DNA of 64,000 nt from Sinonovacula constricta (lineage: Eukaryota; Mollusca; Bivalvia; Cardiida; Solecurtidae): assembly GCA_007844125.1 (NCBI GenBank), contig CM017573.1, forward strand, positions 12,575,987-12,639,986, read 5' to 3'. Of the stretch, positions 24,890 to 39,502 are shown piece by piece; the stretch's first letter is position 1; each line of letters opens with the position of its first letter. Position numbers and translations under genes: made by a program. A model generated the notes under the pieces. It saw only the letters and a program-made list of their open reading frames with translations. It searched no databases and was not told the DNA's origin.

Positions 24890-26610
24890 TTAATAGTACA
24901 GCCCAGATTCTGTTTCTGTGTGTGATTGTTTAAAATATAATGCATACACTAGGGCCTTACGTTATATGTGTATTAGAATGTTTAAAACTCTACACATAAA
25001 CGAGGACCTGGTAGTAGTAGTGTGGATGTCTTTTCGAAAAGAAATGAAGATAAACGGGGACGCGTGTGAATATGTGAATGAGACATACCATGTCCAAATC
25101 GGCTGTCTATATTATGATTCTTCTGTATATTCACACAACTGTCCCCGTTTGATACCAAATACATGCGCGAGCACGCACTTGTTCTGTCTGGTAGACGTGC
25201 AAACAAGGTAAATACGAAAGTATGCATGGAAATGGTATGTTTTTGGTGGTATTTGTCGTGGGAAACAGCTTGAAAGCTACTGAAATCTTTCCGTCTACAC
25301 TTGAAACATAGATTTACTTCTGTCAATCTTTTTTGAATATCAAAGTCTGACACAATGTATATGAACCCTATATAATAATTGTATATATTAATAATCAGTC
25401 AATACTGCCTTCACAATTATCAACTTTAATGTTGTTGTTTTTTACAAAGGGTTTATCATGATACATTTTGCACAATCCGTTATTATATTAAAATAAATAT
25501 GACAAATTTATTCATGAAATCAAATTCCTAACAGAAATATTTAATTTTGGTTAGAAATAGCAAAATAATAGAAATTAATTAAACGATATTTGCTTTCTCT
25601 GTTAAAAATTGTTTACTCGCCGCTGTAAGGAAACATTAAGTTAAAGAATTATAATTAATGCATACATACATTGTGTTTTGTTCTGACAAAAAGTAATTAT
25701 CGGACCTGTTCACAGGACTAAAAAAAATCTCAATACAAATATCACATACAACATTGCATTACGCATTTAACACGGACACTCAAATCCCGTACCACTCCAC
25801 CTTAACATCAACTCCATTAAGCAAATTATTATATCTATTGATATGACATAATTCATTTCAATAATTATGAAAGACGACTGGTGTGTAGCTCGGCAGAATT
25901 ATGGTTTGTATTCCTAGGATTCCATTTATATTATTAACTATAATAAATTTAAACACACCATTTCAATTTAATTAAATATCCTTAGGTTTTTGGCCTTTTT
26001 ATAAACACTTTCATAGAAACAGATCTTGTCAGGGGTCAACTGACATGCTGAAAAAAATCAACGACCGTCTCTGATGCCTACCGAATATCGCGGCTTATGG
26101 CTGTAATCAAGTTTTAGTTTTGATCTCATAGAGCTGTTGCTCCTTCCTTGTAAATAAATGAAGAAGATGTAAATAGTAATTTAAAGTCAAATAGTTCCTA
26201 AAATAATATTATTTACTCAATAATAAATAAACATCATAGTAAAGAGCACTGAAACATCTTGCACAAAGAAGTTAAACAGAATATCGGATGGCTGAAAAAT
26301 ATACGAAACACATCAAGCAAGTAAGCACACTATTGATATGTGAAATAAAATAATGGTACTCATCGGACTAGCTACATACCTTTGTGTCAGCAATAACTTC
26401 AGACTATTGGTTTGGAATGCTATTAAATCAAGACAACAGTCAAATCTGTAGTTTTTTCCATAGTCGGTGTATAGACTCCCACAGTGACTTGTTTGTAACG
26501 GACACCTGCTTGTATCGTCCCCCAGATAGTCCGGTTCCAAACTTAGTTCACTACCTTATCTTCTGCATGTGTGAGCTCTACACGCCACTAGCAAGTTGCG
26601 GTATTAACAA
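24890..26610 (+). repeat. Diverged duplication block B, first copy
   Basis: Matches 34,215-35,420 in order. Landmarks are TCTGTTTCTGTGTG, ATAAACG(A/G)GGACC, GATAAACGGGGACG, ATGTCCAAATCGG, ACTGTCCCCGTTTG, TTGTTCTGTC(T/A)GGTA, TTTGGTGGTATTTGTC, GAAATAAAATAATGG, TACATACCTTTGT, and CACAGTGAC. It includes a shortened repeat B5 at 25,000-25,160 that lacks about 130 central bases. No conserved protein frame was seen. Confidence 0.65.
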
Positions 26611-27229
26611 ATAAAATACTATTCTTTCAAAAACATGAGAAAGGCTCTAAGAATAGTCGACATCATATTTGCTTATCGAAATACTCCATTTAATAGCATA
26701 TGTCGGAAATCAGTCTATTCGCGAACGCATGCAATTTAATAAATAATCCACGTGAATCTGTCGTAACCTAGTTAAACTTAACAAACAATCAACGTAACAT
26801 TTGCTTGAAAATGTTTGGGGAAGACTGGACTATTTTTAAACTTACATATTCGTTATTGACTCGTGTTACGTTACTGTCCGCTACATTGACATATTTGCTC
26901 TTACCTGCCGCTCTGATACACTCGGAATACACGACTATTATCTTGGAAAAATATCTTGTTAGGACTTCGCAAAGTAATGGCAAAATAATGTTCAAACATT
27001 TACTTCGTAGTTTCATTATAGCATATGAAACATTAATAATCACTTCCTAATGAAAATTTACTTAAAAATTGACGTTGTTATCTTACTTCTCGGTCAGTGC
27101 TTACTGTATTAGTAGACTGATGGTGTACAAAGAGTTGTAGGTGTGTTTGTTGTTGTTGTTTTTAGGAGGTGAAGGGGGTTGTTATGTTGCACCGACACAC
27201 TTATGGGCATATTGGCTATGTCCAGCTTT
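26611..27229. other. Intergenic DNA, nothing recognised
   Basis: Overlapping open frames at 26,789-27,050 on both strands have no supporting motif. A GTT run lies near 27,148. Confidence 0.4.
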
Positions 27230-27375
27230 TGTGACGGAGGACGACGCCAGACGAATATTTTGTTGGAACCACCGGAACGCCAAGGTCAACTCGAAGAGCT
27301 TCCCACACATTAAGACCTTCGCTCCAAACTGGACACGAACCTATAAGGTGTGAGACTAAGCGGTCAGAGAAGTTA
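27230..27375 (-). repeat. SINE, copy 2 (same family as 10,262-10,500)
   Basis: The body GGAGGACGACGCCAGAC, ACCACCGGAACGCCAAGGTC and CTTCGCTCCAAACTGGAC leads on the minus strand from a degenerate B box (GGTTCGTGTCC). It is flanked by GTGTGAGACTAAGCGGTCAG, the region corresponding to the tRNA-like head. Confidence 0.6.
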
Positions 27376-28939
27376 TAAGTCTACTACTACAATGTCACTG
27401 GTTTCATTGATATGGATGATATTAAAATGATATATAACATATAGGGATGCTAACCGGTTGTTATTTCAGAGAAACCGTTTTGTCGTCCCGTTAAGCGAGT
27501 AAATACTTTGATACACAGTTTAAAAGTTATTGCTAATATACTGTTTTTGATGTGTTTAGAAATCGTATATGCCGTGTTTTATTGCATTCTTAACATAACT
27601 AGTATAATTTGTGTTTTCTGTTGACTTAAGTAAATCACCAAAATGCGACTTTCGCTTTACAGGGTACGTCGCCATTTTCGGATATAGCTTTGTTTTTGTC
27701 TATTTTGCTGTCACCGCCATGTCAGTTCGTGTGCCTGGTACTCATTGCTGTTCCTGTTTAAGTGTACTGACACAATCTCCAAACGTGTTGATTTTGCGTT
27801 TATTTTCTTTTTTGGAAGTTGTGGGTTAAGTCAAAGTGTATCAAAATGATTAAATTTGCAATTTGGACGATTAAAAAATCTACTTTCAAATTATTGAACA
27901 TGCAATTAATAGCTCGTTCAGCTCCGAGGTCAGCGTCGTTGAATGTTTAAAGAGGCCAATTAATTTCCCGCAATTGTCACCGAATCCGAACGTCTGGAAT
28001 GTCCGGACACATCTAGTTATCTGCCACCTGGCAGAATGTGTTTTTTCAAGTACAGAATCCAATTAACAGTAGTTAACAGCGGGTAAAAATCATCAACAGC
28101 ACAGTCCACTGGGACATAGGTTATGTCAACTGAGACTAAGTGTCTCGAGCTCTGTCACTTGAAGCGAAACTCAACAGGGGTAGATGTCAGACAGCCTAGA
28201 AATAGTACAACAGGTGTGCGTGGGCCGTGAATAATGGCCATCTAAAACAGAGCTACTTGTGCGTAAATAAAAGCCTTGATACTTATACGTTGTTCTTTGT
28301 GTGCTCAAAGCCATCAAATATGTAAATTTGTACATGATCTAATCTAGGATGGTGTCTTGCTCAAAATGTTTTCTTGTAGAAACATTTAAAACTGTGAGCA
28401 ATTGCCACGTTTTGGTAATAGAGATCGGTTTTTGCAGCATGTCTGTTCGAACGATGATGTGTTTTAGGCTGTGTGTTGTAATGTATCAACACATGAATTT
28501 AGAGTGATTTGTTACTCGATTTGTATTAAATAACAAAATATTTAGTGTTTATAATGTCTTCTTTTCTTAGACGTAAGTTTGCAGTTTTTAGCCCCAAATT
28601 TCGTAAAACACGTGTGCAACCTTGTGACATGTATTTTATATAAGCAAATTGTGTAGTAACACATTTATCGGCTACATAAAGGTCATGATGGTGGAAAGAA
28701 GTACAATATGGAAATATGTTACAGTTTTAATTACATCAAGTTCTAGTCTGTGTGTAGGGTATCTGGGTGTGGTTGTTTTTTTCTAATCCTCGTTAATGTA
28801 CAAAAACTTTTTAATCAGTTTCTACATAGCAAAAGAGGTGCAGTTACTTATCTATTCCTAGTGAGGTTTTGATATTACAATACTATTTTATTAAATATGT
28901 ATTATTTTGTTTTTATATAACAAAATATAATCGTGCACA
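27376..28939. other. Intergenic DNA, nothing recognised
   Basis: A lone TAGGGATGCTAACCGGTTG at 27,443 resembles a hAT-type end. No gene seen. Confidence 0.4.
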
Positions 28940-30500
28940 TTTTACTGCCGAATACGGTACATACGCATATTCGATCTGTGACATATACGACTCAGCTAGG
29001 TATTCATAACAGAGAGCTATATTTATGGTTGCTGTATTGAAGTTGCAGTTCGTAACAAGTGCGTTAGCATAGCTATCATTGAGATCAATTGCGCTATCAT
29101 TACGATCAATTAAATTAAAACAAAGTGTGTTATTATCCACTTACTACAATATTAATTCACGATATTTAGGTAGAAAGTAGCACTTTGTTACAAACATTTT
29201 CGTCATGCGGTGAGTCATAATGAAGAAAGTTATAAGTTGCACCATTACAATGATCAGCTATATAATTTTCCGTCGAAATACCTGTGACAAGTTACTGTTG
29301 TTATGCCAAAAGCCATTATCAAAATTCAATAAGGGAAGCTGAATAAGTAAGCGACAATTTGCACACAACAAAGTTCTTTGAAATATGCTTTAGGGAAGTT
29401 TTGTTGAACTAAGCATATCCTGTGCATAAACTGTTTATGTTTAGGTAGAATAATTGTATGATAATTTCAATACACTCTTGTTACTATGATAATGACTTGC
29501 ATAAATGTACAAAAGTAGCAAAAAATAACAAAGATATTGCGCTACTGGGAAAATTACCTTGTTATCATGGTTCAATATAAACGTAATGAGAAAATGCTGC
29601 AATAAAGGGATAGTACTTATCTTGAACGTTATTATTTCACACAATGCAATTTATATAACACACATATACATAAGTTAGAGGTACGATGTAGAATTTCAAA
29701 TTTCTTGGAATAATAACTGATTGCATTAACAAATATGGTAAGATTATGACATGAATTGCGATAATGTCTCAACTCACCGAAAGATAAAGCGTATTTAACA
29801 TGTAACGTTGTCTCGATTCAATCTTGTATTTTCCTTTATATAAATAATTAAGTTCAAATGGTTAAAATTTAACGATAGCAGTAGCATGATCAACGTTCTT
29901 TTTCACTATCAGAATTAGACAGAACATTGTGTGCATATGACTGTTCACCATGTTTGATTATAAGGTATGGACTTGCATTCTTAAAATATCTGAATTTCTA
30001 GTCAAATTTTGCATTTACTTTTACCTTTCTTGTCAATCGTTTTCAACAATTGCAGCGTTTGACTATAACTATGTCTATGTTTAGTGAAAGTGTTCGCTCT
30101 CATAATGTAAAATAAAATGAAACAAACATTTCTATTGATACACATACATATTTGAACTTGTTGAGATGTGATTATTTGTATAATATTTATTAATTTTTCA
30201 TTCTAATACTATTATATCACTGCATCATTTTAGAGATAAACATACACATAAATTATCTTTCAATAAGCAATATATATCATTTACTGTATAATTATCGTAC
30301 ATCTTATCGTGAAACAACAACATACGTCGGCGCTGAATGCTTGATTTAACGTCAGAGACAGCCAAAAATAAGGCAGAAAAAGACATGTTGAGTTCCGAGC
30401 TTCAGGCTTAAAGTGTATGATTTGCCAACTACATATGTTATACATAAGAACATTAAAATCAACAATACGACAGAAAAGTTGAGTCACAAGTTCCAAAACT
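28940..30500 (+). repeat. Diverged duplication block A, second copy
   Basis: Counterpart of 18,540-21,660, with the same landmarks in the same order but shorter. The ends are GTTGCAGTTCGTAACAAGTG on the left and GCTTCAGGCTTAAAGTGTATG near 30,400 on the right. It lacks the ATG and ATC microsatellites of the first copy and a roughly 850-base segment between the GCTTGATTTAAC and CTTCAGGCTTAAAG landmarks. Confidence 0.65.
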
Positions 30501-31790
30501 TAGATTCGGCTTTCTGTACAGAGGCCGTATTCCGAAGCATCCCCACATTACGCAATTACAGTCACCAGACAGCAAATAACACATACTTGAAGGATTAGGG
30601 GAGCTTAAACGGTAAGATAATAACCTGCCACAACAACACAGCTGGCGTCGAACACAACTGTTACTTAGATATCATGATTATGACGGCAAGTCGAAAACGA
30701 GGTCATACATGGCAGGTCCACATGTCTGCGTATAGAAAATTGAACAGAATTTGAAAGTACCAATCGCTTACTTTAGAGGAAGTGCATGTGCAAGAAAAAA
30801 AAACAAGACTTAAACCATATACACAGGGAACGTAAACATAGGTTTAACGGGACTTCATGTGTTGGATTTATGCAATATTATGTCGGTTAAATGACAAGTA
30901 AAACTACCGTGCAAGATACCGTATACTTAGACCTGTACTGCGATATAATGCTAGAATAGAGTTTTTCTATGCATATGTAACATGTTTTTGTTTGTATTTG
31001 TATGCTTGCACACTTGTGGGACAACTGTATGAGACAAAAACAGTCATTTCTTTTTATTTCTGACTTGTATTAAGAAACATTTTACGCGCAATGTTCAAGA
31101 CTTGAAATGTTTGACGCGAAAGTTGAAAACTAGTCACGCTTCGTACAATTATTCACAACGTTAATCAATGTGCTTGGAAGCCCCTTTTGTAAGGTGTAAG
31201 ACTTGCCCTATAAGTGATTACAGGTGTGCAATTTATAGTCAAAATTACTTCGCATATACCAAAAGTACAACGCATTGAAAATCGGAAAGCGAGCATGTCT
31301 TCAGCTGCAAATAAAAACCTACTTTAGCTTATAGATTAAACATTGGGACAACAGTTACAACAGGATCACTATCATCCGAGCATAGAAAATACTTTATTTA
31401 ATTTACAATACATTTAATATATTTTTGCATGTTAACCTAAATTAGGTCTAACATAAATGCTTCTATATACCGGATTCGACCATAAATAAACTGTGTTTGA
31501 AATTACCTATTAACCTATTAAACGCCTCTGATCTGAATCTAATAGTCAAGAGTGCACCATTCTCTCTGAACGCGTGCGAGTTTATTTAAACTATTGGAAA
31601 TTTAGGCATTTTCTATATTCCGAACAATACAGGCAAATGAAAACAGTACTGAAGAAATTGTTAACACCATGCATGGTAATGGTGCCTATTAAATAGCAAG
31701 AAACTGAAAATTGCTCAGTAATGCCCTCGGCATAGTTCCTTTTCTGAAATGATTGATGTATCCCGAATGTCAACAGTGTTAAGCATTTTC
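30501..31790. other. Intergenic DNA, nothing recognised
   Basis: AT-rich, with no shared repeat that I could place. Confidence 0.4.
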
Positions 31791-31792
31791 TT

Positions 31793-31945
31793 AGAAGACC
31801 CCAGACAAATGTCAGGGTAGAACCACCAGCGCACCACAGGTCAACTGGAAGATCTTACCACATAGGTATCTTCGCCCTGGACTGGGACTCGAACACAATC
31901 AATTGAAATGCTAAGCAGACAGAGAGGTTACAAATCCGTATCTCA
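31793..31945 (-). repeat. SINE, copy 3, with best-preserved B box
   Basis: The minus strand reads TGTAACCTCTCTGTCTGCTT and then TTCGAGTCCCAGTCCAGGGC, a clear B box. The body has GAAGACCCCAGACAAATGTC and AACCACCAGCGCACCACAGG on the plus strand. This is the most complete copy of the family in the window. Confidence 0.65.
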
Positions 31946-31959
31946 ACCTCTCTTCTCTG

Positions 31960-31985
31960 TGTGTAAGTGTGTGTGTGTGTATGTA
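31960..31985. repeat. Short (GT)n run
   Basis: About 10 GT units directly after the SINE head. Confidence 0.8.
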
Positions 31986-32149
31986 CTGTTTTCTTAATTT
32001 AGACTTTATAAACACAATGATATATAAATGGGCGCTTACAAATATGTCTTGGAACAAACTTGCATACAGAGTGTTTCAAATTTTACGATTTGAATATCTC
32101 AATTTTCATAATGTTATAATGATTTAGGTACATTAAAGGTTTTGCCTCA

Positions 32150-33120
32150 TTGATTCATTATTCGTAATCATACAGACTTCTAGCTCTAGACGCCGTTCCG
32201 CAACATTTATTAAGATGTACTTAATATTGTAATATGATAATTTCCCAGACGGCCGAAGATGTATTTGTGCAATGTATGCGACAATCTGCCTCGCGTGACT
32301 ACCTAGACCAAATATAACTTTATTGAGTCTGTATCTTTCTATTTAGCAAGTCACAGTCAAGTTGGTATTCAACAGTTTGGGCCAAGGTTGTGTTGCTGAA
32401 GTACCAAATTATTTATGGTTATCTGGAACGATCATGAGAAATTTTGTTTATTGATGCCCCACATATGTATGGAATTTAAGCATACGACCCCAATCGCCAT
32501 TACAAACATGTATTCCATGATGAACAGTTAACTTTTTTCAAACTGAGGAAACAACATGACCACTTACTTTTGACATCATATTATGCCATCAGTCGTATTA
32601 TCCGCTCTGACGTCGATGTCTGTTTTTGGCAGAAATCAGTCATTGTGCTTATTTGTAAATTTGGAAATTATTATCATTTGGAGTGATTTATTTCCCGAGT
32701 AATACTGTACAATTGTGACAGAGGTCAGATCGTTTGACTCAGACTAACATACTACTTAATGAAAATTTGTTGTTGTTGTTTGTTTGTTTTAAATTCTCCT
32801 AAACATTGATAAACAACATTCAGATACCGCCTATAAAGGCGCCCAAGTTAAAATGATTAACATTAATCATGAACTTTACAGTAACCTTGAGCTTGTTTAT
32901 GTTTGTGTGTACTTGTGCATGTTTAGTAGACTGCTAAATTATGCTAAATTATGCTAATGGTTGTTCATTTACGTTTTAGTTTGTAAATACAAAGTCAATT
33001 CGCGTCGTAAGTCTTGTCGCACGATATGTATTTAAGACCCCAAAACGTCGTGTTTAATATGAAAAAAAAATCCATTCTTGATTATGACCAAATATACCTT
33101 ACTTCCTAACTTTATTAGTA
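32150..33120 (+). repeat. Repeat C, long copy
   Basis: CGCAACATTTATTAAGAT at 32,200 and the block TTTTAGTTTGTAAATAC ... ATTTAAGACCCC ... TCCATTCTTGAT at 32,970-33,085 both recur at 35,560-35,760. There they are adjacent. Here about 700 bases separate them, so this copy holds an insertion or the other a deletion. Confidence 0.5.
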
Positions 33121-34214
33121 TCATTTAAGCGAGTTGTCGCGCGAATGCTTCACCCACGCGCTTCTTCTTTTCAGCTTATTAAGAAACACACCGGTTCATT
33201 TAGCTTATTCTTAAAACATACTAAATTAACAAAAGAAATATCTGTCACGTCATTCGAAGGTTAAGAACTCCACATACTGTTAATCATTCGTTGCATTATA
33301 AAATAGCAATATGGTTTTTAAGCTACCCTAAACACGTCTGTCACCTGTATACATATTTTACATCATAAGTCGTTGGTGATATACAATTGTTATGTTAACC
33401 GCACAGTAGGGGTTTGGGTCATAAAACTGCTACGAGAAAGTCCTTACGGGGATGAGCTGTAAGGCTCATACTCTTAACCAATCAAAGTGATATATGCGTG
33501 TCATGTGGCACCGCTTACCAACATGACCTCCCACTGGTTACATCATGCCCACTCCAAAGCAGTAACTAAGACTACGTTCATAAAACACGAGACAACGTAC
33601 AGAACACTACTCGTAACTAAATATTTAGCAGATCAAGTGGAACATATGGTCTCTGTTCAAACATGTTTCAGCAAAGTGTTGGTAAATTTCTAGTAATTTA
33701 TTACATACGCAAATAGTAACAGCATGGGCATATAGTTAGTGATATACGTTTACTTATTTAAATAATCTCAGTTTGCAGGGATTGTAGTGTGCTTGCTAGA
33801 AAAAGAAGTGGGAGAACAATATTCAATAACAATTTTATCGAATCACTTGTCTAAGTACAATACTTTTTAACATTTTTAAACAAGATAGACACGTTTTTTT
33901 AAGACAACACTATTTTGTATTGTATGCAAATGTGCGTTAAGCACTCATGTATTTGATCGATTAAGGTTGGCAAAAGGACACCTCGTTACTGTGTATATTT
34001 GTCAAAAATAAAAAGTACTATCAAGTTTCAATAACAACATGCTTTTTGATATGTCATTTTTTCAAATTTAGTTGACTATATTGTGTAGAGGACATGATGT
34101 CATTCATTTATTAATGTGTCTATTTCAATAATAATGAAGTCTGTCTAAACCCTTTAACGTCACCTTTACTAAAGAATGTCAGTGCGTTGCAAGTTAGCTT
34201 TTGGTCATGAAGTT
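33121..34214. other. Intergenic DNA, nothing recognised
   Basis: AT-rich. The open frame at 33,487-33,693 has no recognisable feature. Confidence 0.4.
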
Positions 34215-35420
34215 GTTTCATAGTAGTACTCAGTTTCTGTTTCTGTGTGATTTTTTAAAGTATACCGTATGAACGGGGACCATATATGTGCATGAATGTT
34301 TTAAATGCTACGCATAAACGGGGACCTAGTGTCTAGCTGCTTGTATGCTTTAAGACGAAACTAAAGATAAACGGGGACGTGTGTGTATAAGAAATATCAT
34401 GTCCAAATCGGGTTTGTATATTAAGGCCCGTAACAATGTTGTTAACTCATGACATGTAGCGATTTCAGCGAGTTTAACATATTGTATATTTCAAGGCCTA
34501 TAAGTACGGATTTCTGCAGTAGTACAACCGGGGAAGGTTTGCTAGGTATTCCCAGTTGGAATGTGTGAATTCATACCACTGTCCCCGTTTGCCAACAAAT
34601 GCATACGGACTCACGCTAATACACCATGTTCTGTCAGGTAAACTTTTAAACTAGGAAAAAATGAAGTAAACATTGAATGTGTATGTTTATGGTGGTATTT
34701 GTCAAGGGTACAAATCTTGAAAGATACTAACATCTGTTCGTCTACTTTTGAAAGATAAACTTATTTCTGTGAGTCTTGTTTTGACTATCAAAGCCTGAAC
34801 TAAAGTAAATATACCCTACATACTAATTTTATCTGTTAATAATCAGTTTATAATAAACTAAACAATTAGCAACTGTATTATTGTTTTACTTACAAAAAAA
34901 GGTTATAACGAAAAGTCGTTCATAATATATTATAATATTATTATAATTATGTCAAATTATTGCATAAAAACCAATTTCTTATAAAAACAATAACATTTTC
35001 GTCAAAAGATAGCTCTTTGGTAAAAATAGTAAAAACTAAATTTATTAAACGTATTTCCTTTTTCAGGCAAACTGTTTTGTTCATGGAGCTAAAGTTTACA
35101 GTTTGCAATGATTGCATCTATAAAAATTGTTAACTACAAAGTTGTATGGCTGAAACACATTCGAAACACAATAGGCAGGTAGGCATAGTCCTTGGGTCTG
35201 AAATAAAATAATGGCATTTATCTGTCTAGATACATACCTTTGTCGCAGAATATAACACCGGAATGTCGGTTTGAAATGGTAGCAGTCAAACCTGAAGCTT
35301 GCACGTAATCGCTGTATAGACACCCACAGTGACGCGTTGTGTAAGAGTCACCGGCTTCTATTTCCCCCAGGTAGCCCTGGTTCCAGTCCGGTGATTAACA
35401 CATTTATCTGAATGTGTCAC
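34215..35420 (+). repeat. Diverged duplication block B, second copy
   Basis: Counterpart of 24,890-26,610. It contains a full-length repeat B5 (34,300-34,620) with the inverted AAACGGGGAC/GTCCCCGTTT ends, then GGTGGTATTTGTC, GAAATAAAATAATGGCA, TACATACCTTTGTC and CACCCACAGTGAC in the same order as the first copy. Confidence 0.65.
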
Positions 35421-35549
35421 TTTTCATAATTTCATAATAATATTTGAACAATTTTACTTCACTGGTCCATTACGCGTTATCTTATTTCAGCATATGTAGT
35501 TTGTCTCCGTATCCCCCTTACTTAACATGTATCAGTAAATCCCACGGTC

Positions 35550-35760
35550 TACAAGCATTAAACGACGTTACGCAACATTTATTAAGATAGTTATAAATAA
35601 TGTTCTTTTAAGTTTTAGTTTGTAAATACGAAATGGACTTCGTGTCATAAAAGTAAAATTGTTGCCATACAATATGCATTTAAGACACCATAATGTCGAG
35701 GTTAATATTACAAAAATATAATGCATTCTTGATACTGACCAGATATAGGTATTGATATTC
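35550..35760 (+). repeat. Repeat C, short copy
   Basis: CGCAACATTTATTAAGATAG is followed at once by TTTTAGTTTGTAAATACGAA, ATGCATTTAAGACACC and ATGCATTCTTGATACTGACC. See the long copy at 32,150-33,120. Confidence 0.5.
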
Positions 35761-38700
35761 GGAAAAAAATGACGAAAACTCACTGAAAAAAAAATACCAG
35801 TGGACAAATATTATCCACCCACAGAACCCACCCTTTTCACAACAGGTATTGTGTGGGTAAAGATATGATTGTCTTAATACAAGTTTAATGTCAATTAAAT
35901 TCTCATTTAGAGTGATAAATGGAAGGTGTATGAATAACTATATCAAGCTGTTATTAATTTAACCGATGTTTACATATTTGTGGGTGCTCAGGGCTGGTCA
36001 GAGTGTTCATACTTAGTACACTTTGAAGGTTTGAGGCATGGGTTAAGCCGCTTGTGTGTTCACAATTAACATTTACACTGTTATTTAGGGTGCGGCGTGG
36101 GGGAGAGTCGCCACCTTTTGTTAGCTACGCGCTGGAGCGCGAACCCATATATAGGATGTTCACTGAATTTAACACATTAGAGAAGTTACCTGATAATTTT
36201 ATTGGCCTAATTCGGTAAACGGCGGTCTATGTCTGTATTAATATTGTGTTTATGTAACGTTTACGCAAATTTGTAAACCTTGAAGATAAATGTTTATGGA
36301 CTAGCCTTACACTATTGCATGTTCGTACTTACTTAAGCAGCTATGAAAACTTTGATGTTCGGACTGCTTGTTAACACATTGAGCTTTTCTATTAGAAACA
36401 AAACAGTCCTTTGCCAGAAACAGCTCATTCTTAACAAACCTCGACGGTAAAATCTGATCGCAGGTGCAATATTTATACAGCATTTAAAGAGACACCTAAA
36501 AAAATAAAAAGAGAAAGACAGGAAGAAAGGAATAAAGAAAGAAAACACCGCGCAGCGCTGTATAACTGTATACAAAATGCTTTATTAAAGCAAGAATGCG
36601 TGAATAAATGTTATGTTCTTATTTTTTAATTAGTATAAATTGCATGAAAATATAGAAATAACGCTATTTGCTTGTTTGCTTGGCCACTTAAAAGAACAAC
36701 AACATCAAAAGGGTAAGGAGTTAATTAGCCAATTATTAGCCAAAAACTGAGCAGACGCTTCTTTCCCATAATCATTCATACATGGCACCTTTCACTTTAA
36801 CAGGAAATACAAGTTGTTGTGTATACTGGTTGTTTTCCTACTAATTTTGTTATTTATGTTGTTGTTGTACAACATTAGATGAAATAAATATGGTAAGTAG
36901 TGTTGGTGATATAGAGACATCTTTTGATTTTCCATTTGACTATGGAAAAGAAAGCGATATTGCACAAGGTCGAGAAACAGCTATCTGGCCAAGACCACTC
37001 TTACCACTTTGTTATTGCGATAACTAAACCAAAATCAACTGGATAAAAATAGTTATGTAGCCGTTGTTGATTTGGAAATCTCTATGAAGTATGTTCAAAA
37101 CAAACTTACGCCAAGGAAACAAGTCAAATACAGCTTATTTTAGAAGCTGCTGTTTCAATTAGATACACCTATTCTAGCAGAATTAATACCTCTAGAGAAA
37201 AGACTTATAGCAACAAATGTATTATTAATGCTAACCGGAAAACAGATTCTTTAAATGAAATGCCTTATGCTGGAATATTATTAAGTGTTTGATTTATAAA
37301 TTGAACGATACATTCTAATACAATCATGTCCTTTTTTCTCTTCATGCTCTTGTTTATAGACTTCAGCGACATAATCATAGTCAAATAGCGCATAAGTAAA
37401 CGAGCGAAGTGTTGATTTGGATTTTCAAAGCAAGTGTCTGAATAAGACTGCTGGGAAGAATATACATTTAGAGAACAATAAAGATCGGTTTGACTGAATT
37501 AATACCTGTCAGCAGGTACATACATGATTTAAATTTTATAATACAGTGACTTTAGAGTGCAAATACAGATTAACAGTGCATACAACATGCAAACAGGGGC
37601 AGCATATTATGCTTATTATTACTTGTACAAATCTGAGCTTGATGACTTGAAAAAGGTTTTATGGAATTTGAGGTTCATAAAGAATCCGTCTTTGCACAGT
37701 AAAGTCAGATTACTAAACATTGGTCTCTGTGTCTTGATGCGTGCACAATAAGTAACATTACACATAAGTTCATTGCATTTTATGCATGATACAATAGAGT
37801 TTACCGCAATACACAGTCTGCTCATAAAAGATTCAAATTTCTACGCCCTGTGTTTGAATTAAAACATTGAGCAGATGAGGGCACGAATGTATTTAAAAAA
37901 AGAATATACTAAACTACTACCTGTGACAGAACCTTTTAATTGGATGAATCGAGTTTTTTACGCTTCTTGATTAGTTGATTAGTACACAAAAATAAGAGAG
38001 CCAAGGAATAAAGTTGTTTAAATGTGTTGTCCATTGTGCAAAATATGGTACAGAACACGAGTTATATTTACTGTTGTTAGATACCAAACGCTCGGTTCAG
38101 ATGAATACTATAACAACATCCTGGTGTTGCTGTTACCACAATGTGCAGAGGGTAACCTTTTGAATGGCTTGCTAACTGCTAGAACTGCATTTGAAGCAAA
38201 ACAAAGCTTGTTTAAGAAAATATAGTTCTAAGTATCTTGACAATGATAATGTTTTAATAAATACAAGTCACAATTCTAGGTACAATTATAATATTTGGGG
38301 TCTTTTTCATTACAACATCACAGGTAGAGCAGGAACTGGAAAGTATTTTATTTGAGTAGTGTTGTTGCATACTAGCCCTTATTTACAAGTAGAGAAGCAT
38401 GTGTGTCCCCTGTGGTGATCTCTGCATCAACGGGAACAGCTTCTCAAGATGTAAAATGTACAGCAATGTATAATTTGCTGTAATATCCGTAATCAAGTAT
38501 TAGTACGAGTGTTAATTTTTCTTTCAAAAAAACTTCGGAAAAAAGTTTGCTTTCATCAACATACTGTCATGGCCGTTATTTGAGCCTTTCTTCCTTAAGC
38601 GACTTATATACGGCAATATAGGGATCCAATTTATTTACATCTGCTATATCGTTAAAGACTGGGTTTCTTTACTAGAGCTGATATTTCATGTTATGCGGTT

Positions 38701-39500
38701 GTCTGCATTACTTTCTTGTGTTGCTAACCACGATGCTAGACAATCAGACAAGCTATCATCATTGTATTGGTCCACGTCTGCCATTCACTACTTTGGCCAT
38801 TATGATGCTGATGTTGGCTCAGATGTTCTAAAAGGTGCTACATTAGAAACAAACAAACTGAATATTGATTTGTTAATGTTGTAATAGTGGCTATTCATTT
38901 ATTTGTATATAAAACATCAGTGTTTGTTAAATCAGATAATGTTTTGTTGGATGATTCCTCTGTAGACAGAGTTTTGAAAACAAGTGGTTGCATGTCATTT
39001 ATAACGAATTGAATATAGATTGTTTTATTGATGGAAAAAAACTACAATCAGATGTCAGTTTCCTGTAACTACTGTATGGATTTGTTCAATCCATAAGTTT
39101 CAAAGATTTTCGTTGTCTATAGTTGTGAATAATTCGACAAAGTTATCCCTAATTGTGGTATAGAAGAATATGACTGGTTACACCCATGTCATTGTTAATT
39201 TCATTGCATTTGCTTGGCAAATTGTAGTAGGTCGTTGTAGGGGTCCACAAACATGGCTATCAGTCCAGTTAATAGTACAAGTTAAATAAAAGATCCAGTA
39301 GATTGTGCTAACTAGGTTTTCTACATTCAGGAGATTCTTAAAGTTATTAGTTGATATACACTTATGTACTTGTAAATATATAGTCATGTGTTTAAGGCAA
39401 TGCAAATTAATACACGTTTGTTTTAAGGAAAATAGGAAAAACGTGATAAACGAACTAAGTATTAAACATGATGGGGTAAAAAGGTAGGTTTTCTATCCTA
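35761..39500. other. Long intergenic stretch, no gene recognised
   Basis: AT-rich. A GC-richer patch at 36,090-36,145 (GGTGCGGCGTGGGGGAGAG ... GCGCTGGAGCGCGAACCC) may be part of another dispersed repeat. A polypurine run lies at 36,495-36,545. Open frames such as 37,557-37,751, 38,022-38,225 and 38,693-38,884 have no recognisable motif. Confidence 0.4.
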
Positions 39501-39502
39501 CC

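Noticed and set aside
36090..36145. GC-rich patch with GCGCGAACCC as a tRNA gene
   Set aside because: No cloverleaf can be drawn and the B-box match is poor.
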